Origin: Perilla frutescens
Taxonomy: Eukaryota; Streptophyta; Magnoliopsida; Lamiales; Lamiaceae
NCBI GenBank assembly: GCA_026008535.1
Contig: BRKX01000014.1
Span: 2,108,001 to 2,172,000 of the forward strand
DNA: 64,000 bases
Reading direction: 5' to 3'
A program made the position numbers and the translations under genes. The notes beneath the pieces are model-generated. The model was not told where the DNA came from. It saw only the letters and a list, made by a program, of their open reading frames with translations, and searched no databases. This document shows, piece after piece, positions 44,093 through 57,411 of this stretch; within the stretch, counting starts at the first letter, position 1; each line of letters begins with the position of its first letter.

Positions 44093-47000
44093 AGCATTCC
44101 GATCTTAGAGTCGGTGGCGAGCATCGGCCTCCTCTTCTTCCTCTTCCTGGTCAGGCTCGAGCTCGACCTCAACTCGATCCGAAGGAGCTGGAGGGGCGCC
44201 TCCGGCATCGCCGTCGCCGGAATCTCCCTCCCTTTCGTCTTCGGGGTGGGGATCACTTTCCTCACCAGAAAAGCCCTAAAATCACCGGCGCAGCCGGAAT
44301 TCGCACCGAACCTCATGTTCATCAGCGTTTCTCTCTCCATCACGGTGCTCCCCGTGCTCGCGTCGATCCTGGCGGAGCTGAAGCTCCTCACCACCGGCGT
44401 TGGCGAGACCGCCATGGTCGCCGCCGCCATAAACGACATCTCGCGTGGGTGTTGCTGGCCCTGGCGGTGGCGGTCGCCAGCAGCGTGAAGGACGCGTCGC
44501 TGATCCCGATATGGATCCTCCTCTCCGCCCTAAGGTTCATCGCGTTCATGCTCGTGGTAAATCGGCCGACGATGACGCTCCTGATCCGGAAATGCTCGCT
44601 GAACAGTGTCGTCGAGGGGCCGCACATTATCATAATCCTCGCCGGCGTCATGCTGGCCGGATTCATGACGGATGTGATCGGAATTCACGCGATCTTCGGA
44701 GCGTTCGTGCTCGGAATGACGATTCCGAAAAGCGGAGAACTGCCGGCGAAATTGATCACGAGAATGGAAGATTTTGTCTCCGGACTTCTTCTGCCGCTGT
44801 ATTTCGCGTCGACGGGATTGAAGACGGACATATCGAAGATACGCGGGGGAGAGGAGTGGGGGATGCTGGCGGTGGTGACGGCGGCGGCATGCGCCGGGAA
44901 AATTTTGGAGACGTTTGCAGTGGCGATGATGTGTACGATTCCGGTGAGCGTCTTGATGAATACTAAAGGGCTGGTGGAACTCATTGTGCTCAACATTGGC
45001 AGGGAGAAAAAGGTCATTTCATCTATTTAACCAACCCCATACTGTTATAATTAATAGTATATAGTTTTATTAACTTAAAAAGAATCAAATGTGGTGGCAG
45101 TAACAAAAAATTAAATTCCAATCCACTAAATTTCACTTATTTTTTTATAGCAAATCCTCTGCTGCATTTGGTGTTGTATGATTAAATTTTTATATTATTA
45201 TTATTTTTATTTTTTTTAATATATCTTAATTGGGGATGAATGAACCCTAAATATAAAATTTAAATTAAAATAAATCATAATAAATTAAAAAATAAAAAAA
45301 AAATATTTTTTTAAAAAATACTGGAAAGTTGCAAGAGGGAATGCAACATAATTTATAATAGGTGATCTCACCCAAGAGACGATCTCGCCATTTTTACCTT
45401 TTTTTTTTAAATTTTATTCAATTTTTTTAGAATTAAATTACTGAAATTTGAAACTAATATTTTCTGAAATAAATATATATAATAAAATGAAATTAGTCGA
45501 CTCTAAAATTAAAATGAATTAATATAATTTTATTATCTGACATCTCGTATATTGCATTCACATGTTGACAATTAATTTGTTATAATAAATATATACCATA
45601 TAATGAAAATAGTAAATTCTAAAATTAAAGTAAATTAACGTTCACCAATTAATTTTTTTATATTAAATATAAATCATAATTGAGATTAACAAAAAACAAT
45701 AATTGATAGGAATAAAAGATTTTTGAAAAAAATTTAAATAAAATGAAAAAAGCCAAAAAAGCACGTGGCTCACACGCGCCCGCAAATGGACAAGTTTGAA
45801 TTGATTTGACTCGTTTATCGGATTGTCACCCTTTAACCATCTAACATAAATTTTTGTCATTTAAAAAAAATGCAATTTAGAATTCATAAAATGATGAAGA
45901 TAAGAGAAAATGAGTGAAGTATATACATAGGAAACTATAATTTATATCCCACACTTTTTTCTTTTTTTTTTTAAATCTATCTCTAACCAACACTTTCGTT
46001 TATAAAAAATCTAGAATATTTTAAAACTAATCAAATCTATAACATTTTTTCGTCCAAAATTTACATTATGCTTCGACTAAATATTTAGGGTGTTCTTGTG
46101 TTGTAACCAAATTGACCGTATCAATTAATTATTTCCCCCAACTTCTCTCCACAACATAAATTCTATGCTCACTCTTGTTTTTCAATCTCATTCTCATTTA
46201 ATCTCAGGTTCTCGACGAGAAAATGTTTGCGATCGCAATCTCTCATCGCATAATCTCAACAAAAGCTCGTTGGGGCGACGACGAGCACCGGATTCTGGCG
46301 TGCATTAGGGTTGCAGGAGAGCTGCCGTCCCTCATAACCCTCGTCAACTCGCACATCCCGACCAAGGTTTACATTATGCACCTCGTCGAGATGACCGGCC
46401 GGTCTTCCTCCATCGTGATGGTCCAACGAACTCGAAAAAACGGCATCCCCTGCATCGCGAGATTCAGCCACAACGAGTTCAACCAGCAGCTGGCAGCGGC
46501 ATTCGGGGCGTACAACAAACGGGAGAGGTCAAATTCCGGCCGACCACCTCAGTTTCGACGTTTCCCTTGATGCACAAGGATATCTGCCATATCGCGGAAA
46601 AGAAGCGAGCGGCGATGATCATATTTGCCTTTCCACAAGCAGTGGAAAAGGGAGGATGGTCAAGAGGTGGAGATCAATTTAGAGCAGGGTTGGAGAGGAG
46701 TGAATGAGAGGGTGCTGGCTAATGCACCCTTTGCTGGTCGACTGCGGGTTCAAACTCGGGCTCAACACGGGGTGCGGTAGGGATGACCGTGTGAGGAGAG
46801 TGTGCATACCCTTTCTAGGCGGGCCGGACAGCCGTGAAGCTCTGCATTTGGGGGGCCGGATGGCGGATCATCCCCGGATGAGGATCACCGTCGTTAAGTT
46901 GTATGGAACGGCTCAGAACAGAGCACAACCATCTTCATCGGAGAATATCACATTTTCAGCATTTGACACAGAAGAACAGGACGAGGCTAGTCTAGCAGAG

Positions 47001-47294
47001 TTCAAGGAGATGTGGGATGGCACGGTGAGTTTCATCGAGAGAGAAACGAGCAACATCATGCACGAGCTGTTAGCACTTGCGCAGAGCGCAGAATTCGAGC
47101 TCATTGTGGTGGGAAAGGGCCGATTTCCACGAGCAGTAGCAGCAGCAGCAGCAGATGTGGCTAATCAACAGGTAGGGTATGAGGAGCTGGGGCAAATAGG
47201 AGGCATGTTAGCCTCATCTCCACGTCGAATCAGCACTTCTCTCCTCGTCGTCCAGCAGCACGAATCTGCCCACAACGCCCGCACCCTTACCTGA
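44093..47294 (+). pseudogene. CHX20-like cation/H+ exchanger pseudogene
   Basis: Part A (44093-45012) begins in the middle of the exchanger domain (ILESVASIGLLFFLFLVRLE) and includes the FGAFVLGMTIPKSGE and STGLKTD regions of CPA2/CHX proteins. Part B (46207-47294) follows an apparent 1.2-kb intron ending CTCAG|GTTCTC and gives the C-terminal soluble domain (MHLVEMTGRSSSIVMVQR, GGPDSREALHLGGRMA, FELIVVGKGRFP). The N-terminal membrane segments are missing. A 1-base loss near 44442 shifts the frame, part B lacks the expected last membrane segments after MFAI, and more frame changes lie at 46530-46790. Intact relatives move K+ or other cations against H+ in endomembranes and act in guard cells (AtCHX20). 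This copy is very unlikely to work. Confidence 0.85.
45120..46206. repeat. repeat-filled intron of the CHX pseudogene
   Basis: It holds an AT-rich foldback-family member (about 45160-45345) and, on the minus strand, a copy of the GC-headed dispersed repeat (45395-45790, head GGGCGCGTGTGAGCCACGTG). No independent gene seen. Confidence 0.5.
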
Positions 47295-48567
47295 AAGTGC
47301 TCGTGATTCTTCTTCTCATAGCAGTTCTGTATATGTACAAATGCTATGATATCCTTCTTTCTTCCTTCATCCCTGGTGATTAAAGAGGGGACTTGTAATC
47401 CCACTATAATAGTTAAATATCTCAAGAAAATGCAACAAAAGTAGACCCAACAGCAAAACATAAGACCCCTGTAAATCTGGTGCTGTTGGTGAAGAACAGC
47501 ACCGCACCAGAAATGGAACTGGATTCCAAATCATTCAAATTCTAAACAGATAACAATTTCGCAGTACAAACGGGGTAGCTTCATCAACGAAAAACAAAAA
47601 CCCTCCACTCCCCTCAAACACCCACCTTAAGTATACACTTTACAGTGTATGCCAAACAATGTACTTAAATTTAACATTATAAGAAGATAATTAGAAATAA
47701 GAACCATCAATTTCAGAATTGGGAGATAAAGCTCTCCCACCATGTATCAACTTTGATCAGAAACATTTAGTAAATTAATTATATGTACCTCCTAAATCAA
47801 AAAAACTCCATGAACTAATCAATGTCAGCACCTCCAAACAAAATTAAGGCCAAAAAGCATGGAGCTGGAATCTTAAAGCAGTAGTGACACTACACCAGCC
47901 AATTGATGAAAGCATATGATCAATTTTGGTTTAAGCTAGCAACAACTTGTGAAGCAACTGAACATATTCTCTCACCAATTTAACAGAAACCTAGTAAATC
48001 AGTAAATGTAAGCAATTCCTAATGGTGCACCAAGAATCAACAATATAATTCAATACCCAATGACCAACATAAATGGACACCTTATTACACACCAATCACT
48101 CAAACGAATGAAACTTTCACAGAGAGAAAGCCAATTATCACATCGAAAGGAAAAGGCCAATACTACATAATAGAAACAAGAAACTCAATCAGATCTAGGG
48201 AAAAAATAGAATAAGAAACAGCTGAATCAATTCAAAATCCAGCATAGAGACAACTCAACCATGAGAAAGAAAGCAGGATATATAGAATTCAATGTAGCTT
48301 GTGTGAATCATAATAAGTACAGAGAATATATTATCAAAAACCCACTATCGTAATTGCAAATCTTAATGCGGTCTAAAATAAATCTTAAAATGGGAAAAAA
48401 GTTGTCCCTCGCAACAGAATTAAGCAGTCCTTAGAATCTTGGGCTCTGCAGGTCCACTACAGGAAATTTTACAATTATAGACCACTTTCATCCACAAACC
48501 CACCATAGTGGGTTTATATGAAGTAAATCCGGACAAATGGGAAGGAGGGGTATGAGATATGCTAACC
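47295..48567. other. 3' side of the CHX pseudogene and AGD-type 3' UTR
   Basis: A-rich with no coding signal. The part next to 48567 is the 3' UTR of the minus-strand ARF-GAP gene; AATAAA-like signals occur near 48380 (read on the minus strand this is T-rich). No repeat with clear edges. Confidence 0.45.
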
Positions 48568-50373
48568 TCAAAGAAACCCACCCTCCGACCACTTGGAATC
48601 TGATTTTCCATTATAACCCACTGACTTCTTATCAGATGCACTTTGATGGAAATCATCAAATCCATCATCTTTGCCGTCATCCCAGCCTGCCCAGCTATCT
48701 CCGTTCTGGAAGGTTGTCCCCTTTGGCGATTCTTCTTTCTTGCTGTCTTTGGTATCCCAATCGTCCCATGAACCAGAGTTAACAGAGTTAAATTGTCGAC
48801 TGGATGATGACTGTGCTCCAACTGAAGAATTCCATCCTTTAGACTCCTGTCCAAACTCCTGATAATAACCATTACTCTCACTACTATCATTCCGCGGCCA
48901 GCCAGAAGAGCCTTCTTTTGTGTACTCCTCAACCTTCTGGGTGGCCATAGCCATTACCCCTTTAACAAGCCCCCATGTTTTGTGCCCTATCTCTGTTGTC
49001 TTTGCAGTAACAACATTGACAGTTTCATTCACCTTGTGATCATATCCCCCATCTTTTACCTGTGAAAGAGAGATCAATGTGCACCTCACTACACTTTCAC
49101 CTTACTATAAACTCAGATTTGGCAACTATAACTATAATTAAAATTCTGTAACAATGCAAGGTGCAAAGTTACACATACCTCAGCTCAAATACACATCCAA
49201 TAATGCAAGTCACAGAAAAATGCACATGCTATGATAACAATTATACCATGGGGTTTAACTCGACAACAGAAGAAATCAAAATGCAGATACATATCACCAA
49301 ATTTACCTCTAAATAAATAAACATTCCATCATTCATTTCCCAAAATGACACACCTTTTCTATCAAAATACAGATAAACAAAACCAAACTACCTTGGAGGA
49401 GATCTCCTTAGTTCCAGCTTGAACAACATTCGCAGCCGACTGGGCCGCTGATGCAGCCACCATAGACAACATACCAAATCCCTGCATACGCAAAAATGAC
49501 ACCCGCTGTCACACACAAATTAACACCACAACTTAAAACACCACACACAATCCAGAAAACTGCTCACAACTGAACCTGAGAAACAACTGATAGAACATCC
49601 CCATCGGCATTCTTCCTAGGCGCAGGAGCCGGGGTGGATCCAAAACCAACATACTTGCCACCTTGCGATGGAGGGATCCCCTCCGGCCTGGTCTGATTTT
49701 CAGATATCTTCCTCGAGAAAAAGTCCTCCTTATTCGCCGCAGATGCCTCCAACTCCGACTTTGAATACATATTCTCCGTCGATTTGGACCGCGACGGCAC
49801 ACTCCCTCCATTCCCGGAGCTCCTAAAATCCCCAACAGTATTATTCCTCCTAATATTATTACCATTCCCGCCATCATCGAAACTATCCCAATTGTCCCAC
49901 CCCGCATCACCCCCAGAATTACCATTCCGACCACTCAAAGGGGGCTTACTAGTGTAACTATTCCCACCATTCCTATTCGAATTCAACGATTCCTTCACCA
50001 CCGGAGGATCGCGCCAGGGTTTGCCTTCGGCAAGCGCCTGGACGCGATCGCGATAAACGGCGGCGGCTTTGGTGTTGTATTTGGAAACAATGTCGGTCTC
50101 CTTCGGAACACCGTATTGCGAAATGAAATTATTGAATTTCTCGTTACCTCCGAGCTCCATCTTCTTGAGCTGGATCTCGGACCAGGAATCCATGGTGACG
50201 GATCGGACGAAGGAGATGTGGACGCCGAGGCCGCGGTGCTTGCCGGAGCACTCGAGGCACATGAACACGCCGTACGACACCGACGCCCATTGAGGGTTTT
50301 TTTGGGAGCAGTCGACGCAGATCTTGTTGCCGGATTGCGATTGGAGGTCCCGGAGCCGCCGTGACGCCGCCAT
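48568..50373 (-). CDS. ARF GTPase-activating protein, AGD6/AGD7 type
   Basis: Three phase-0 exons: 50373-49576, 49481-49392 and 49059-48568. The junctions are CTCAG|GTTCAG, TGCAG|GGA, AAG|GTAG and CACAG|GTAAAA. The product is 459 residues, the same length as Arabidopsis AGD6 (as I recall it). The N-terminus (about 1-120) is the ARF-GAP domain with CVDCSQKNPQWASVSYGVFM, CLECSGKHRGLGVHIS and the arginine finger in that stretch; the four Cys form the zinc site. The middle is Gly/Asn/Ser-rich with WDNWDSF motifs. Exon 2 encodes an Ala/Ser-rich amphipathic stretch, and the C-terminus has repeated WDDWD/WAGWDD motifs. It is expected to stimulate GTP hydrolysis on ARF1-type GTPases at the Golgi. The Met at 50373 is chosen because MAASRRLRDLQ is the family start; an ATG at 50457 upstream is in frame but non-homologous. 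Confidence 0.95.
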
Positions 50374-50600
50374 ATAATGTCGGATCGGGTTCTGGATCCG
50401 GATTGGTGTCGGTGCGATATGGATCTGCAGAATTGATGGGATGATCGTTGATGCCAATTGCCAACCCGCGAAATAGAGAAAGAGATTGCGGGAGAGAGAT
50501 ATCGGATCTAAGCAATTGAAAGAAGAATGGTCGATTCAAACTGACCAGAGAGAGAGAGAAGGGAGAGAGACTACGGCCGCTGGCAACTGACAGGAGATGG
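50374..50600 (-). promoter_or_regulatory. 5' leader / proximal promoter of the ARF-GAP gene
   Basis: On the minus strand this is CT-rich (about 50540-50570), a pattern common in plant leaders. Several in-frame and out-of-frame ATGs occur before 50373. No convincing TATA box seen. Confidence 0.4.
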
Positions 50601-50823
50601 GTTAGAAATAAAAACTATATAAATATAAGCACTACAAATATTATAATATTTTTTCAGAAAGCAGCTGTGACATTATTATTAAAAAAAATTGTTCAAAATA
50701 TAATGAGTGCAAAAAAATTATATAAACTAATATATATTCTACAATAACTATTGATTCGAGCATTTTCATCACTCCTATTTACAGTTTTAGAGTTAAAGAA
50801 TCTATGATTTTTTGGGTTAAGGT

Positions 50824-51327
50824 TAGGACTGTAAACGAACTGAATCGAATCGAACACCTTCATGTTCGAGCTCGGCTGGTTAAGGAATATTCAAGCTCGA
50901 GCTCGATTCGAGCTTTTTTTCTCTTATTCAAGTTCGGCTCGATAAATATTTATCATGTCCGAATTTGGTTCAAGCTCGATTCATGAAATGCTCGAAAATT
51001 TACTAAACGAGTCTGAACTCGAATGCTCGAAAAAAAGCTCGTTTAATTTACATATTCGAGTTCGATCTTGAAAAAAATAGTTTATTTTATTTATCCGTTT
51101 GAAATATTTATAATATTCATGAACATTTTTGACTAAGCTCGGGTTCAAACATGTTCGCGAGCTGGTCGAGCCGAATACTACTATGTTCGAGCTCGACTCG
51201 ATAATTTTATCGAGCTCGATTTGAAGCTCGAGCTCGACTCAATTAGAAAACGGACGAACTTCGAACGAGCTTTTTTCGAGTCGAACTCCGAATAGCTCGC
51301 GAGCGACTTTATTCATTTACAGCCCTA
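50824..51327. mobile_element. hAT-type MITE, copy 2
   Basis: 504 bp, inverted relative to copies 1 and 3. The ends are TAGGACTGTAAACGAAC and TTACAGCCCTA. Exact 8-bp target duplications GTTAAGGT lie at 50816-50823 and 51328-51335, which identifies the hAT superfamily for the whole group. No transposase. Confidence 0.92.
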
Positions 51328-51335
51328 GTTAAGGT

Positions 51336-51628
51336 AGAAAATTTCATTTGCTCCTTATTACTATAAAATCATGATTTTCTTATGAGTAGACTCGATATAT
51401 GACTACAATTGACTAGTTAGTATAGTCCACATATTTAAAAAATAAATTATAAAAAATCACATTATTTTTTTTGTAAGATCATAAACTCACTTAATATATG
51501 AATATACATAAAGTATATATAGAAAATAGAATTTAATGTTTTTAACTTTTTAATATGTAATGTTAAATGTGGCGCAATTTAATATGTAATATTTACTCCT
51601 AATTTCTGTTCTATTGCAGAAAAAATAA
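51336..51628. other. AT-rich spacer, nothing recognised
   Basis: No supported feature. Confidence 0.4.
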
Positions 51629-51946
51629 GAAGAATTGTCGGTTCAGGATCTGAAAGATGAAAACTGTCAATTCAGGACTCGAAAGATGAAAATTCTCAAT
51701 CCATGACCTCAAAAATCACGAATTTTGATTTCTTTTTATTTTTTAATTAATTTTATATTAATTTTCAATGAAAATCCCTTCATTAATTATCTATTAAATC
51801 TAAAATAAAAAAAAATTAAAATTCGTGATTTTTTAGATCCTGGATTGAGAATTTTCATCTTTCAAGTCCTGAATTGAGAATTTTCATCTTTTAGGTCCTG
51901 AATCGATAGATTACCTATCCTTCAGGTTCTGGATTCATAATTCTCC
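51629..51946. mobile_element. Mutator-type MITE (GGAGAATT family), copy 1
   Basis: 318 bp with inverted arms of more than 100 bases (GAAGAATTGTCGGTTCAGG ... GGATTCATAATTCTCC) and an exact 9-bp duplication AAAAAATAA (51620-51628, 51947-51955). The arms contain repeats of TCAGGACCTGAAAGATGAAAA-like units. A second copy is at 61730-62051. Confidence 0.88.
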
Positions 51947-52000
51947 AAAAAATAAATGAAGGATCATACCATAAAAAATTATGGTATGGTAAAATTCATA

Positions 52001-52243
52001 CTCCCTTCACTTTATTTTATTTGTTGTTTTAACTTTTTTGTTTTGTTTCAAAATATTTGTTGTTTTACATATTTTCACACACTCTCTCTAATTTAACTCT
52101 ATCACAAATCTTATTTTAGGAAAATATAATTGAATAAGATTTTATGGCATATGTGAGCGATGGGTATATTTGTCCACAAAATTACGTAATTGTTAATTTT
52201 AAATAAAAAACTTAAAACAACAAATAAAATGAAACGGATGGTG
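52001..52243. mobile_element. Stowaway-like MITE, copy b
   Basis: Same family as 2637-2878 (TATTTTCACACACTCTCTCT core and AGATTTTATGGCATATGTG), flanked by TA on both sides (51999-52000 and 52244-52245). Confidence 0.78.
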
Positions 52244-52535
52244 TACAATATAATAAATATATGGAAAACTTTCAAAATATATAAGTTCTCAAAATTTTAC
52301 TCAAAATAGACTGAAACACATAAATCCAAATCCAGTCCAAAATATTCATGGAATCTAAGCCTGGAAAATTCGATGCTGCCCATTTGGGCACCATGCCCAA
52401 GTTTTACATTTTATTTCTTAGAAATATTTTTAATTATTTTTGCAAAAAATATTGGGAACATATCTTACTCCTTGATTAGATATTAATTATGTTTGTCCCG
52501 ATTTTTTTTAGTCTCTTACTATGTAAATGATAATG

Positions 52536-52568
<33 letters not shown>

Positions 52569-52861
52569 AAACAATACTGTTAAAAATAAATACCTACGCT
52601 GTTTATATATCAGGAGATGGAAAAAAAAATCGCGTCGAATAACATCTACTAATATCGACACTTTTTAAATATTTTAAAAAAATAAAAATCAAAATTCGGG
52701 TAGGGTGCCCCCAAAATGGGTAGTATCAAATTTTCCGCCCGAGGCCCAATACACTGATATGGGCCATTGGTGAAGGCCCATTATTGTGGACATTCACTAT
52801 AAATGTAGATTATTAAACTTGAGATTCATTTATAACACATTGACTTATTTTGGTTTGGGTT
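52244..52861. other. AT-rich spacer with (AT)n run
   Basis: Microsatellite (AT)n at about 52537-52565. Nothing else recognised. Confidence 0.5.
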
Positions 52862-53682
52862 AAGGTCTATTTTGCCCTTTAAATTATTTCTCGAATAGTA
52901 TTCTGACACTTGAATTAAATTTGATTCTTTTTAGGCATTGAACTTTCGAACTCAACTCAATTAGTATCTTAAATTTTTGAACTTGATTCAATTAATCTCA
53001 GATTATAAATTTTATTTTGCTTGTTTCTAAATAAAATAAAATAAAATAAAAGTCATTTTTGGGATTCCCTATTATTATAATAAATTTTATTTTGCTTGTT
53101 TTAGAAAAAAAAATATAAATTTTGAAATCTTTCGTATTAAACTAGTTAATTATTGTTATCCCTTTTATTAAAAATTAATAATTCATAATGTTCAATAAAT
53201 AAGTGTGTGTGCGTGTCAAATCATCCAAAATTGGAGTTGTGATATTAAGACGGTTAATTGATTTTAACTGTTTGTTAATTACATTGTTATACGCAAAGTT
53301 CGAACTTCATTACATTTTGTTAATCAGATTAATTATTTCATATTTGAACCTAATAATGATATGGTCAATTTTATCTAATGTTTGTAAAAATGGTTAGAGT
53401 TAGTTGTCTAGTGCAATATAATGTGAGAAACTCTTTTTTTATTTAATTTATTTAGAAAACTAGTAAAACAAAGTATATTATAACAATAAGTAATCTGAAA
53501 ATTATATTTTTTAGAAACAAGTAATTTTTTCCCTTCAAATGACTAATTGGGTCAAGTTCAAAAATTTAAGAGTCTAACTGATTTGAGTTTCTAAAGTTTA
53601 GGAGGTTATAATTGGGATAAAATTTAGTTTAAATGTCAAGATACTCTTTGAAAATAATTTAGGGGACAAATTAGGCATTAAG
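52862..53682. mobile_element. long-TIR element, about 820 bp
   Basis: The left arm starts GGTCTATTTTGCCCTTTAAA. The reverse complement of the right arm starts GCCTAATTTGTCCCCTAAA, and both continue through AAATTATTT, TCTTGACA/TCTGACAC and TTTGAACTTGA words for about 120 bases. Edges and target duplication are uncertain. No coding capacity. Confidence 0.55.
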
Positions 53683-56600
53683 CCTTTAGATTTTTATTTA
53701 TTTATTACTATATAGTTTGGAACTCAAATTTGTTTTCCAAAGCCATATACGTGTTTGCAAATGACAGTTTTAATATAATATTGTACCAGTATATTTCCCA
53801 CGCGTTACTCAACACTATTTTATTTTATAATTATTAAAAATTAAGAGCAAAATGCAATACACACATATATATAAGTGTGAAATTAATGTATAAAAATATT
53901 AAATAGACTTAAAAACTAAACTGTATTTTTATAAATATAACCAATAATTATCATATATATTTAAACAAACAAATAATTTCATTTCATCTTGGAGTAAATA
54001 ATAATTCAAACATACAATAAAAAATTTCACGAAAGCAATTAATTTGTTTGAGTTATATATGTATATGTTGTAAGAATTTTTTTAATTATGAAAAATATAC
54101 ATATTTATTTAGAGAATATGAAGAGATAAAATTTTCGTATATAGGAATTAAAAAAATGAATGAATAAATAATAAAACCACACTATAAAACTCTGGACTAT
54201 CCTACCATATCTAAAAATATCTAAATATTTTCCCTCCGAAACTATCTTACTTACCAAAATTATTAAATTATTTTCATACAGAAATATTAATTAGTTAATG
54301 TATCAATTAGTTAATTATAAATGTTACCCTTAGATTGTGTTAATTATAAATGCAATCATATATAATTATTTTTTGTAAAAAAATCATAATTTATCTAATG
54401 TGAAGTTCTAAAATTTATAGTGTGTATATATATATATATATCATAATATTATATCCAGTAAAACACTATCAATTTTTTGGGGGTTTCTATATAATATAGA
54501 TTATGATGTATTTTAAATTTTCTTTATATAATCTCTTTATATATAAAAACACAATGGTTCCTGAAATAGTAAACTTCCTAATTTCCCACCTAAATGTAGA
54601 TTTCAGTAATATAAATATAATTATATTATATATAAACTATTATTCAAGTAACTTAATTAGTTTATGTAAATAGTGTGATATACATTAGTATATTTTTATA
54701 TGAATATATATATATATATATATTGATGCATATACGGATAAGAATGTTAAATGATTGCATATATTTAATTATGACATTAATATTTATATCGTAAATTAAT
54801 TAATTACCACAATTACTACAATTATACCATTAATTATGCCATTGAAAAACGGAAATATTCATATTATATAAATTTCATTTAATTATTTCTAGTTTGAATA
54901 TATACATATCATCAATTATGTCATATGTTTATATAAACATATGTATAATGTGTATGTCTGTGTATGTTTTATAAATATAAACGATAGATATGATATACAA
55001 TACATCTCTATAGATGAATACTTAATTAACATCGATCATATATATCAATTAATCAAATTTAATCGGGTAATCTAATGTATTGAGAATTATTGTGAATGTC
55101 AGTAGGCATAATCTACCGGTTAGAGATAAATGGAAGTGTATTAATTGGGTGATTATAGCATTAAACAATAGAATTAATTGTGACAAATTAAATGAAATTA
55201 ATTTGATTTAGTGTTTGATTTAATTGGTTCAAGAACATTTTAATTGATATCACCCCTTTATAAATAGCGGTGTAGTAGACAATTTTTTAATATTCAAAGC
55301 TTTTTTTTTTTTTTTTTTGAAAATATGTGATGAGAATATTTCCCAGATTTTTATATCTTGGACACCTAGAACTAGCATCGTCGTATGATTGATTCGGTTG
55401 AAGATTTTTCGATAAATCAAACAAAGTACTCATAGTTGGTTTCATTGTCGATTAAACTGTTGGTTGACGTAGAAGTCGTGAAATTGTTATGAAATGAAAT
55501 ATTTATGATATAAGTGGAAGAATCACCTGAGCAAAAAAAAAATGAAACTTATATGCATTGAGGATTTAAGTAATCACATAAGGACTTCTCATGAAGTTGC
55601 CCAATTTTATGGAATTTTTTATTTTCTTGAAATTCATGTACCCGGTCATCTTTTTTTTTTTTTTGGTAGATAGTTTGAAATGTACAGTTTTTTTTTGTAA
55701 TGTCAATAGAAAAGAGAATTTTTAATTTTTAATTAAATAAAAAATATTTATTTAAAATATTGAATATTTTTATTGGACTTATATTTAATTCAATTGCAAT
55801 TGTGGAAAAGAAACTTGATTTGTTTTGTACATATAATTAAATATTAAAAATCTTTTATTTCTCATACTAATATGAACTCAATAATTGATTGTTTAATATT
55901 TAGCATATCCTTTTTTTCATTATTTAGTAATATATCCAATAATTAAATGATACACACATATACCAATTATACTGTATTAGTATTGATTTATGATTTTAAT
56001 ATAAATAGTTTATATACGTATTATATTACTCATTTTAGGATATTATTTTTGTGGTAAAAGAACAATTATTTCAATGTTGATTATAATGATTATTTGTACA
56101 GTAAGAAAAATGATTAAGCATAATTTTGTATAAAGAAAAAATGAGGGTTAATTGCACCTAAAATCACAATTTTTCATGTTTTGATTTTAGACATAACTTT
56201 TAATTAATAACAAACTTTACATATTTTGACAATTAAAACATTAGTGACTATTCCGATGACTAAAACTAATGTAACATCAAACATTACACGAGTATATATG
56301 ACATGTATATTCCATGTATATATGCCACTAAAACTACAACATTTAATGTGCTAAGTACATATCTGAAAATTACATCGTTTAATTCTCAAGGTCGAGACCA
56401 CCGTACGTAACATTTCCCTTAATAAAAAAATATATATATAAAAATCAAATGAGATATTAATGCTAATAAAAAATGAGATACGTATTAATGATTTTAGGAT
56501 GATCGGATTTTTTAGGAAGAGAAAGGAGGTATGATATCGTATAGAGAACTCAAGATAGATGAGAGGAAGTTTTTATATTATTAACACAATGTGAGCCTGT

Positions 56601-56989
56601 GAGGTATACATACAAGACATTGGAAGAATCTAGATAATCACACAATAATACAACATATCATGTAAGTAACTCTAAATAAGGGAAACTGGATCGTGAGAAT
56701 CCGGAGGATCCTTAATAATACAATTAACTTAAAATATATACATAAATCAAATGAGGAATTAATGCTTATAAAAAAATGGATGATGAAGTTAATATTGGTG
56801 GTTTTTATGTTATTATTTGATGATTCTTTTATGCTATTATTTAATGAAATTTATAAATTTTAAAATTATTAATAGTATATTATTTATATTTAAAATGATT
56901 CCGTGCATCGCACGGGAGAAGTGCTAGTTTATTTGTAATTAAGTTACGTAGAAATTTATTGTAATTAAGTTAGATAACAAATAAAAATA
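53683..56989. other. 3.3 kb of very AT-rich DNA without recognised genes
   Basis: No coding signal. There are (AT)n runs near 54426-54440 and 54707-54722. A short CCGTGCATCGCACGGG palindrome at 56900-56915 may end an old element. I see no other structure I can support. Confidence 0.5.
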
Positions 56990-57285
56990 TACCTCCTCCG
57001 TCCCGATTATATATTCCCTATTACTATTTTGAGGTGTCCCAATTACATAGTCTAATTACTATAAGTAGCATTCATTTTAATAGTAATGTACAAATACACC
57101 CTTATTGAATCTTGAAAATTAAAAAACTAACAATTTAAAATTTGAAAGTCATATATATTCAATAAGGATATTATTTGAAGTTTAACTTTAATATCTTATT
57201 TTCATAAATATTTTTAATCTACGTGTGACTAGAAAAAAGACTATATAATTAATACGAAAGGACTTTTAAACTAATCATGTTAATT
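56990..57285. mobile_element. probable Stowaway-like MITE, diverged
   Basis: CTCCTCCGTCCCGATTATAT at left and a rough inverse at right (ATATAATTAATACGAAAGGA). The CTCC(T)CCGTCC start is the usual plant Stowaway terminus. Confidence 0.5.
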
Positions 57286-57411
57286 AGGAACACTCCGACA
57301 ATTTGCAAAAAAAAAAAAGGCAAAAAATAAAGCAACATGAGTAAAAGCAGCGCTAGAGTTCCTAACATGGAGCCTTTGGAAGGTGAGCGAGACGCTCCAC
57401 CGACTATGCTA

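Noticed and set aside
46256..46471. Minus-strand frame opposite the CHX pseudogene
   Set aside because: Shadow of the conserved soluble-domain sequence on the plus strand.
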